Source: Corythucha ciliata (lineage: Eukaryota; Arthropoda; Insecta; Hemiptera; Tingidae). From it: a DNA stretch of 64,000 nt. The position numbers and the translations under genes were made by a program. The notes under the pieces were generated by a model that was given only the letters and a program-made list of their open reading frames with translations, did no database searches and was not told the origin of the DNA. Shown one piece after another: positions 54,681 to 64,000 of this stretch (within the stretch, counting starts at the first letter, position 1; each line of letters starts with the position of its first letter). The stretch is taken from the NCBI GenBank assembly GCA_038030265.1, contig CM075938.1:21243009-21307008 (forward strand), written 5' to 3'.

Positions 54681-57600
54681 TACAGAAACACTTGGAACTT
54701 GGTTTTGATGCTCATGAATTGGGAAAATGATGTTCTAAAAAGAGCCATCTCAAACTCTTGTACTATATCCGATTTTGCCAGTTCTGCTCTTTCAAAAACC
54801 AGCTTTGTGACTTCCGGGTCAGCAAAAAAGTAATTTCGGAGGGTGGTTGGCTCTCTTGAAGACCATAATTGATTTGGGAAGATTTTGATTTGGGATTTTG
54901 GGGAAGATTTGGCTCCTGCACTGTGGAATGACACTCTGGAAAGTGACAGGGGTGGGAGTAGGCTTTTTGTCTTTGACGTTAAGACGTTAATTGCGACGCC
55001 GGACTCGTCCCCGTATGAAGAAGCGAGTTTGTCTCCAATGAACAAAAAGTAAAAAAACTTCAAATGTAGTGCACGGAAAGACAATTTCCATCATCAAAGC
55101 TGCCATGCGTCCACATCACATCTCATAGGCCTTTTATCCCGCAATTTTTCCGTGACTGTGAAGGGCCAGGGTCCTTTTTTTTTTTGCACACTTTTAACGC
55201 GTTCCTTTAACCGTATTTAAACAAAGAAAAAAGATACTCGGGTGAGGGGGGGGGGGCTTTCTCTTTTTCCACGACATTGTGGGGCCCCTCTTTCATAATT
55301 CAAAGATATGACGATCGTTAGACCCCCCCCCCTTCCTTTTTTCAACAACGCTGGCCACCTTTAAAAACCAGTTTTTTTCGCTCTCTCTCACTCTCTCTCT
55401 CTCTCATTTTTCTTATCTCGCGTAATGAATGATCTGACACTGTAGTCGGAGGTTACTGAGAGGGGAGTATAACGCTTCAATTGCCCTTTTGCTTACAATA
55501 TAAAGTTTCACCGCGCGTGTTTTCAGTGTATGTGTGTGTGCGTGTAATGGTGGAGCAACGCCCAGGAAATTGTAGCACCTTGCATGGTAATTGTTAGTAA
55601 TGAAATGAATAATGTGCACGCATTTTTCTCTTAAAAAAAAAAATATTCCAACTTTCAACTGTCCTGCGGGTGTTGTTATTAAAATTTAGGGATGTCGAGA
55701 TGCAGAGCGGGGGGATTATGGTTAAATTTTTGATTTAGTATCACACGCAAGATGGGCTTTAGTGAAGGGGTTCGGGAAGAGGACACTAATAAAATTTCAA
55801 GTTTCACACTTCCAAGGACACGAGTCGAAATAAATTATATATTAAGTGGGTGTAATACACGCGGATAGTAATCCCATAAAATAAGACAAAATCCGGTTTC
55901 TTACCCCTCTCCCCTCCCCACAGCCATACAGGCGAGAATTTGTCACTAAGGCCACTTTTTAAGCTTCACATTTTATTACAACGAATTTCAGGCTATAAAA
56001 ATCCCACCTAGAGACCACCCATTCCTCCCCCCTCCCACGTTAATAACGAATTCATCGATTTTAATTTGAAAGTGACGAGTTTCTAGCAAGATTTTTTAAA
56101 AAGTTTTATTTTTGTGTAAGCCCCTGGTAGGTACTTTGCCCACTGCCGCCTGTTGACAGGTGGAATTCATAAAGTGGCCGAACTCACGCAACCTGACGCA
56201 AGTTGTAATTAAAAAAGTATATGTATATACCTATGTATATAAATACTCAAATAAAAAGCTAAAAAAGTTTTTCAACCCATTTTCATATTTTTGGGTGAGT
56301 GCGTGTTAACACTCGGCATCGACGTCTAATAAATCCCCGAGTCAACAAAAAAAAGTTGGGGGCATTTCTGGTGTTTACATAGCGCTTTAAGTGGAGATGG
56401 TAGAGCATTGAAGGGTGGAGGGTGGGTGGACTGGTGGTCCCATGAATCTTCATTTGGTAAAATAAATATTTAACTTTTTTTTTTTTTGTATAAAACTTCA
56501 GACTTTCTTCCACCTTGTAAATTTTATTACCAAGCGTGAAAATAGAGCCTTATTAACCGAATGATAAATTATACTCCTCCATCACACAAACCTCTCCACC
56601 CCCACCCTTACCATCAAGAACCCAATGAATAGCAAACCGGATTATTCATAATGCCCTCCACCCCAACCCGTGCCCACCCATACACCGTTCAACACGTCAC
56701 AATAACCACACCGGAGCTGAAGGTGAGAAAGGATTTCAAATAAAATTATGTTTTTCGGGTGGAAAGGATAAATAACCGCTTCATAATAGCCGAGGGGAAA
56801 GTCTCGGCTTCACCCCCCCCCCCTTCGGACAGACAACCCTATACTAACTCTCCACTGTGACTCGTTTTCGTTACAATGGACCTCCCGTGTAGGGGAGGGT
56901 CTCTTTCGTGACATTCGAAAGATTCCCGAAAACCTACGCACTTGAGGTATTATTTTTTTTGAAAAAAGAAAAAAAAAACGTCAAAAGAATTTAAGAATAT
57001 GAGTGGTCGAAGAGGGGAGGGAGGAGTTTTTTCAACATCAAAATATTTTTTTGTTGGCTTGTTTACGTGGACAGTCACGCGAACTGTTTGATGGCCCTGA
57101 TGCAGCTTTGTATATACGCGACATGCTGAGGAGTTTTTCATGGGGCGGGGGGGTAGTGAGAGGGGTGGGATCACGCGAAATCTAATAAAATAATCTCTAT
57201 GATCAACGCTATAACCTCCCCCCCCCCACTTCACAACTCGTACTCTCGCATAACAACATCGTTGAACGGTTGCGATCAAAAGTACAAAAACACAAAAAAA
57301 AGGGTTGAAAAATTTAAGAATGCGCGAGGACGATTTGCTGCCGTTTTGATCGCTTGGCCCCGTGTTCGCCCCCTTCTTACCCCTGTCCACCTTCATTTAA
57401 ACATGAATAATTCAGCAATGGGAAGCTCTACTTGTCAAGAGTTATGACATGACAAATCAACTTTGGACTGGAAGGGGGGGAGCGTTATTCAGTATTTATT
57501 TGTTCGGGGCGAAGAAGAAAAAAAAAAATGTTCAGAGGGACTGAGAAGTAGGGGTGCATGGATAAATAAATAAATTTTCGGGTTAAGATGAAAGACTTCA

Positions 57601-57764
57601 GCCCCCCCCCCCTCCTCAACACACTCGTTGTAGGTTTTTTTTTTTCTTCCTTCAAACACGCCACACGTCAACATAGAAAAGTGGGAAAAGGTTTCACAAT
57701 GGGACAGTGGTGGGGAGGACGAAAGACAAACAGTATCGATTTGTGTGCGATGTGTGTCTGTTAC

Positions 57765-58038
57765 CTGGCCGTTTTTATCCATTTCATTGTTCGTCAGTTT
57801 GACTTTTTCGAACGAGACGACTTGTTTACGGAGCTGTTCGCCCGTGAACGGGGAGTCGGGGTGAAGGTAGAGGCGACTCGGTGCTGGAGGATCGGCTTTG
57901 CCGGCGACGAGCCATGAACTTCGATGATAAGCGTAGCGGTAGCGTTTATTGTCAACGGGGACAATGTCCATGAGAACGGCGTAGCGTTGATCGGGTCGAA
58001 TGCCGCTGAACGAGACTCGGACTGTGGGGAACATTCGC
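57765..58038 (-). CDS. Tbx20/H15: T-box transcription factor (Tbx20/H15/midline), T-box exon
   Basis: This exon encodes 91 residues of the T-box DNA-binding domain, beginning [10 protein letters not shown] and ending N-N-E-M-D-K-N-G-Q. It includes the subfamily-typical stretches [27 protein letters not shown] and [11 protein letters not shown], which match Tbx20/H15/midline better than other T-box classes. Tbx20 proteins are nuclear transcription factors used in heart and neural patterning (family knowledge). The acceptor is a pyrimidine-rich tract ending CAG at 58041-58039. One base of a split codon (read as Arg) opens the exon. The donor is CAG|GTAA at 57764, in phase 0. The length of 274 bp is 1 base plus 91 codons, with no stop or frameshift. 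The first third of the T-box is not here and no matching exon is visible up to 64000, so the gene continues off the right edge. Confidence 0.97.
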
Positions 58039-58199
58039 CTGCGGGAAAAAAAAAGAAAAAACAAAACAATTATTTTAGAAGAGTGTAATAAAAGAAGATT
58101 TTGAAATCAGCGAGAATCAGAGAGAAGCGTAAAAAAAGAACGGCATTGCGAAGAGAACTCATTTAACGTCTCGTCCGATCAACAACTTTAGGAAAAACC

Positions 58200-58990
58200 C
58201 CGATCCGCGATTTCTGACCTCAACTTGACTGCTAACATTGGCAATTGTAGCTTACAGATTATAGATTTAATGGACAAATATCACTAATTCGCGACTAAAA
58301 TTGGCAAATCGGGCCAATTTCGGCTTCGCGGTCAATGCGGAGGATGGAGGCAACAATACGTTATAGAAAAACAGCTCTTTCGACTTTGACACTAAGTCCG
58401 TAAACCGACCCCCAGATATCCTATATCACGCTTTGTCACAATTAAACAGCTCTAGCCACGAATGGAGACTCCGTAGAAAGACCAATTCCAGCGCTTTTTC
58501 TTCCCAAACAGAGGCCTAAATCGCAGTTCAGTGCACTTTATCATTTTATAATGGCCACGTTATGGCTAAAATGGACAAGTAGCACAATTCGCGGTTTCTG
58601 GAGGCAACTGCTCCATACTCTAATTGGCAAACAACGCCAATTCACAGAAAATTAGGAATAAAATGGATCAATATTGGATCCATATTGGATCAATATGGAG
58701 CTATTTATCGGTCACTCGAGGCAACTACGTATAAAAGAGAAAGAACGCTTTATAGCACTTTGTCTCAAATTGAGCCGCGAATGGACCCCCCCATAGAAAG
58801 CCCAAATTGCGGTTTGGTGAATTTCGTCAGTTCTAGGCATTAATGTGCCCCCTCCCACTCATAGATACCCCAAATCTACCAATAACGCTTTTTCTGCCTC
58901 CAGAGAGAGCCCAAATCTCACTTCAGCGCACTTTTTTCACCAGCAACCGTGAATTGAACTAGAGACACTTTTTCTCATTTTGAGATGTGA
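58200..58990 (-). repeat. 50 bp-family array in the upstream T-box intron
   Basis: Decayed units such as CTAATTCGCGACTAAAATTG, GCACAATTCGCGGTTTCTGG and CACTTTGTCTCAAATTGAGC recur. Near its middle GGATCCATATTGGATCAATA forms a tiny local repeat. Confidence 0.6.
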
Positions 58991-59229
58991 ATCGGCCTCC
59001 AGATACAGCCAAAACAGCGCCATGGTTCCCTTTCTCAATTTTAACAGCGAGTTTGGTTTATTTGAATTTTCATGGAGCGTTGGAGCCCCTAATAAACACG
59101 CCGCAAAGCAAAGAAAAACACTGAAATCATGGGGGAACCGCGTTGATCGGCCAAAACGCACCCAAGGAGCCTCCAGCTGGCAGCGGCTCTCAAACTGGCT
59201 GGTTGTCGATTTTAACTCTTGGGAGTATA

Positions 59230-60345
59230 CCAAAAACGCGGAGTTTCTCGTTTGAACATCAAATTTCGGGTATTTGGCTTGTTCATAAACCAAATTTCGT
59301 TGATCTGACGCACCAAAACCGTAAATTCGCATGGTATATGGCTTTTGGAAAAACCAATTGCACTTTGAAACAACGTAATTTCGTGGTTTTCATTCTTAAA
59401 AACTCGTGAAGTCAACACAGTGGACGGTTTGATTCATGAACCACCAGCGGGTTGAGAGTATCAGCCAGTCCCAGAGGGCCAGAGGCAGTTCCTCAGGGAT
59501 TTGGACCTTGGAGTATTTTTACAGTACTCGGGTTCCAGAAAACCTAATTTTCGCGTGGTTATACCTAACCCTTTAAAAAATCACTTTTGCGCTGTACCCA
59601 TTCTCATTTCAATTTCAAAAATCAAATTTCGTGAATTTGTCTCCTTCAAAAACGAATTTTGCATATTTGGCTCTTTGGGAAACAAAATTTCGTGTATTTG
59701 GACCTCGGAAACCCAAAATGCCAAGGACTAGGCTCTTAGAATACACATTTTTGATAGATAGTCTCTGGCAAAATCCAATTTGACAGGATATTTACCCTGG
59801 GAATTTTCAAAAACAATTTCCATAAATAAAAATCAAATTTCGTGTATTTGACTCCTTGAGAACCAAAATATTATTTGGACCTTATAAAAACTCAATTTCA
59901 CGAATTTGGCTCTTCGAAAAATCAATTTCACCAATTTTAGCTCGTAGAAAAAAATCCGGGAGCTTAATTCTCACAAAAACCAATCTTCCTGGGTCTCCTT
60001 ATTCAAAATTCAAATTTCGTGCGTTTTGATCTCTCAAAGTTGACTCTTCGGACAACCACATTCTGTGGATTTGGAACTTGAAAAAACAATGTAAAGGATT
60101 TGCCTGCACGCATGTTACTATTAAACCAATTCGCCAATTTGGCCCCTGAAAAATTAAATTATGCGAAGTTGACTCTGGAAAAAACCAATTTGACTGGGTC
60201 TTCTCATTCACGAATCAAATTTTATGTATTCAGCACCTCTAAAAACAATATTTTTTGTTTTCAATATTTTATCAAAACTCAAACTCCTAGTAATTGGCTC
60301 TTATAAAAAACCACGTTTTTGCTCACTCAAAAATAAATTTCGCGG
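59230..60345 (+). repeat. Long 30 bp-family array
   Basis: More than 30 units of AAATTTCGTGTATTTGGCTC plus CTTNAAAAACC recur at about 30-38 bp. It is the longest plus-sense array of this family here. Confidence 0.75.
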
Positions 60346-63300
60346 AGTATAGTTTCCTATAGATGCGGCACTTATAAAGTCTCAAAAATTGCTCAGTCGG
60401 GCACAGCCGGTGTGGTGGTGGCTCCCACCTTTTCCCACGCGGTACATACCGATGGTACAGCTGTATCACTATACAATTATAAGTGCGAATTTGTTCAAAG
60501 TAATCAAAAATTAACCGTTTTACTTTGTCGTTGGTTTTGGTCGATTACCCCGGGCCGATATTGACCGGGGCAAACCTCCAACCTCCCAGTGCCGCCGGTC
60601 AAAAACCATCTTCAAGCCAATTTCTGGCTGTAAAATGGCCTAATCACATGAGGCCGAAAGCCGAATAATTTTATACCGTTTTGCGACCAAAGATCGTTGC
60701 GTCTTCAAGATCATTTCTTGGGTCTTATTCAACGCTTTCCACCCCTCCTCGTCACTACTCCCCATCTATCTTCACCGCTCAGAACCATTGCGCGTTGTCA
60801 CCTCTCGGTGACACGCCTACTCACCATGAAAACTTCTTTTCGTGTAGAATTTTTCCCGGCAATAAAACTTATTATAGCCCACTCAAGACAAAGGTAAACC
60901 GTTAAAATACGCAGTCATTTTTATTTTGTTTTATGTATAATTATATTTTTTTATCATTATTATATGACGCCGCAGCTGTTACTCGAAACATTTTTCCTCT
61001 AGCTCCACTTTACTATCCCGCACGACTGCATAATCGTTTCAAAACTGTGGGCATTGTCGTGCTGTACCTGGTGAGTGGTTTTATATGTTTTTCAAACGTG
61101 TTTTCTCGTTAATTCCCCGCCCCCCCAACGCCATCCCATTTTGGCTTTCTTCGAATAATTGCCCTTGCCTTTTGTTTTTAATGTTCTCTCGCTCCTATTA
61201 GTTGTGTAAACAGGATGGTATTAAGAAGTTTTATAAGTTGTTACGTGTATAACGCCGTTGTGAATGAAAAAGGTCTCCCCCCGACTCCCCAACGTATAGC
61301 GATGAGGCTTGAGAAACTTCTAATTGCTTATTAATACGCTTCACTCAACACGCTATCCCCTTGATATAATAAAGTAATTTCTATAAATTAAGCTTCGATT
61401 TTTTTTAAGGCGAGAATAAAACGGTAATGATGTGGGAACCTGGGGGGGGAGGGGGATCATATTCAATATGCGATCCACCCTCGCATCGTGTACCCTAAAA
61501 ACATTATGAGTGTGGCAAAAGGTTTTGATCTTTATCTTTTAGGAGCGTTGCAGGGGAAATCTTAAATTAAAATGTCACGCGATCTTGTAAGTTTTTTATT
61601 TTTACAAGATTTTAAATATAGATACCATTTGTTTAAATTAAAAGCGTTTAGAACGACCGCACCGCCCTGCCCATCCATCGCGACCACCACCCAAAATCTT
61701 CCTTCTGTTTCAATAATTATAAGGGGATAATTTTATTCAAAAAAATTAATCAATTTCTGATAGGACAGTGAGACGCTATTTTTCATGAGTCCGTTATTAG
61801 TACAAGTCAAATAATAATTATTAATGTCGGGGGTTGCTCCTCTCGCTCCCTACACCTCCCCCCCACCCATCATCGAAAAAGATAAAGATCACTTTTTATA
61901 AATGTAGATCACCTGCTTTCATAAAAGGATACAGGTAGCGTGAGGTGGTTACGAATAGGAGGGGGGGCAGCTGCTCCCCGCAGCGGGTGATCATTCATTA
62001 AGCCACCTTTTTTCTTTTTCTACTTGTTCTTCTTGAAGAAAAAGAAAACGAGAGTGTCGCCTTTATATTTTCGCCGTTCGGGGGGGGGGGGGGATACATA
62101 AGGTTTGTTTCCTTTAAAAAGCCCATGCGCCCTATACAACTTTTGGAATATTCCATTAATATTCTATTAAAGTGTACATATTTTGACAATTTTTTGGTGG
62201 AGGGAGGGAGGAAAGGGACACGACGTGAAAATAATGCAAAGCCCTTTTTTAAAATAAAAAACGCATTTGTGTTAATTAAACGTTACAAGATCCCCGAATT
62301 TTCGGGAAAGGGAAACGATATATTAGCATAACCTAATTAGGGGAAGTAGCGATAGGTAAGAGGGGATTACTAAAAAAAGCTCTCGGAAACAAGTGAACCG
62401 ATTAAAATATTAATAAATTCCAACACCATATAACAATAATATATTATATCATTATCTTTCAGAACGTTTTTTTAAAACTGGGCGATTAAAAAATGATAAA
62501 AAATGATGAATGATTTACGTCAAGAGGTGGGAAAAGATACGAAAAACTTCCTTTCCTCCCCCCGCTGCCACCCTCACTACAACACAAGAGTTGTACCCCG
62601 GAAAGAGAGCGAATGGATAACAAAGTCACGATTAAACTTCAACAGGCTTTGGCATCAATATACCTCCACCCCAACCCTACCATCACCCGTGTTAAAACTT
62701 TAATCAACGATGTTAAATTTTAAAGTTGATAGCGGTTCATTAGCATAAGTTCACTTTTCTTCAGATATGAGGTGTGAAGGGGGGTATTTAAACTAAAGTA
62801 GAAAATATTTTTTAATTATGATGAAACGTTTTTCTTAGGACTTTAATAATTCTTTTCCCGTAAAAAGCGCTTTCAAAAGGTTTACGTGTTAAAATTGCGT
62901 AAGAAGCACAGCCCAGCGATAACCACCTCATTTGTATGCATTTCAAGGTCAAAATAGAAATGATTTTTTTTTTTTACGGTGTTGAGGGATGTGATGGGGG
63001 GGGGGAGAACCTCAGGTGGTGAGTCTCCGGTTTCCTTCTTCTCTTTCTCTTCCCTAATAATTGTCGACCACGAAAGCGACCACCCATACGGCTCCTTCAA
63101 ACAGAAGGAACCCCCCACAGGAGAGTGTTCCTGCATGCCCACACTCGTCCGCCAGTAAAATTCTGAGTTGAATGAGTGAATTGGGGTGTTTGGTGTTGGT
63201 GAGGGCTGGGTGAATAAAAAAAAAAAAGAATGAGAGAAAGACAAACCCACTGATTTATAGTTCTTTAAAAAGGTCTCTTTTCCTGGAAGGATATCACCAG

Positions 63301-64000
63301 AATTGTTAATGGTTGGGGTCTATTCCTCAAGTTCCATGAGAAGATTGGAGTTGTGGAAAAATGGTAATAATCCTCAGGTATTAAGCCGATAATTTAATTT
63401 CAATTTTTTCTTTTTATTCCACAAAACAGAGCAATGCTTCTAGCGGGTTATCAAAGCTTACAATCAAAAACCAATCATACACAGCAAAGTGAACCGCCCC
63501 ACACTCTCGCATCACAGCCACCATATAAAGCTTCAACATCCAATCCCTTTCACTCCTACTCACTGTCACGCTCTCTCTCTCTCCCACAACGAGCAATAAC
63601 TCCCTGAACCATCCCCCTCCCCTCACCAAAACTCCAGAGCCACTGAAATCAATTAACTCGCTGTTTTTTCGTGCAGCGGAAAATTTTCATTTAGAATTTT
63701 CACGGCTCTTCCCATCCACTGGTTAAATGTGTGTGGGCGAACGAAAGGGATGTGGGGAGGGGGCAGTCGAGGGAACGATAAAAAACCCAAAAAGCCGAGA
63801 AATAACGTTCGCGGCCTCTCGCTATTCTTTATCGGTGGTGAGACGGAGGATGGGGTGGGTGTTGGGTGAATTAAAATCGATTCAGTTTAATTGTATGATG
63901 ACTTCGTTTTATCGTATTTTTCGTGGATTTGTTTTTTAAGGAATCAATTTAGCGGTTAAATGCCCCCCCCCCCACCAACACTTTTCATAAAACACTATAA

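Larger units (their letters stand above)
51308..57764 (-). other. 6.46 kb intron within the T-box coding region
   Basis: The intron runs from the GTAAC donor at 57764 to the CCCGCAG acceptor at 51310-51308, in phase 0. It contains the 53470-54680 cluster of dispersed AAACAAACG-type repeats, nested MITEs at 53934-54247 and 53949-54090, an inverted repeat at 54322-54478, and TAA and GTT microsatellites. From 54900 to 57700 I see only AT-rich DNA with G/C homopolymer runs. Confidence 0.9.
58039..64000 (-). other. Upstream intron of the T-box gene, continuing past the window
   Basis: The first third of the T-box and the N-terminus must lie 5' (higher coordinates), and no exon for them is visible here. 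The segment is therefore read as intron. It carries a decayed 50 bp-family array at 58200-58990 and a 30 bp-family array at 59230-60345. From 60350 to 64000 there is AT-rich sequence with G/C runs (for example 62079-62091, 63963-63973) and no recognisable gene. Confidence 0.7.

Noticed and set aside
57489..57764. Extension of the T-box exon frame past the GTAA donor
   Set aside because: Similarity to the T-box stops exactly at GQ|GTAA and resumes in the exon at 51307. The extra open frame is intron read-through.

Overview
This window is eukaryotic nuclear DNA, almost certainly from an arthropod and probably an insect. The evidence is one recognisable spliced gene with consensus GT-AG introns, a Penelope-like retroelement fragment, a tRNA-derived SINE-like repeat, many miniature inverted-repeat elements (MITEs) and long decayed tandem arrays. 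There are no operons, ribosome binding sites or prokaryotic genes. Most of the window is non-coding, and most open frames are chance frames or frames held open by tandem repeats.

Right half (about 36.1 to 64 kb): the minus strand carries the T-box transcription factor gene orthologous to vertebrate Tbx20 and insect H15/midline. Four coding exons are visible (57765-58038, 51149-51307, 50994-51070, 36090-36540), with matching splice sites and phases. They encode most of the T-box DNA-binding domain and the whole C-terminus up to a stop at 36090. The exon for the N-terminal part of the T-box and the start codon lie beyond the right edge. The introns are 6.46 kb, 78 bp and 14.45 kb. The long introns are filled with decayed tandem arrays, nested MITEs and many G/C homopolymer runs.

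Left half (1 to about 36 kb): I recognise no intact gene. It is a repeat-rich intergenic region. It holds (i) MITEs flanked by TTAA, TTA or TA, several nested or adjacent; (ii) a 1.3 kb foldback element at 11483-12767; (iii) a 4 kb inverted-repeat composite at 24996-28949, beside a Penelope-like GIY-YIG endonuclease fragment; (iv) a 1 kb dispersed repeat present twice; (v) at least four families of short-period decayed arrays (about 14, 20, 30 and 50 bp) that recur in both orientations across the window.

The most unusual item is a GC-rich insertion of about 1.5 kb at 25154-26658, inside the inverted-repeat composite. It begins with a TATA-box promoter-like segment. Its second half is a 44-45 bp array in which every unit carries a short perfect hairpin (AGCGC/GCGCT). 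Several stems keep pairing through compensatory changes, and the spacers alternate in a higher-order pattern. I recognise no family for it, and it is the best candidate here for an undescribed element or structured repeat RNA.
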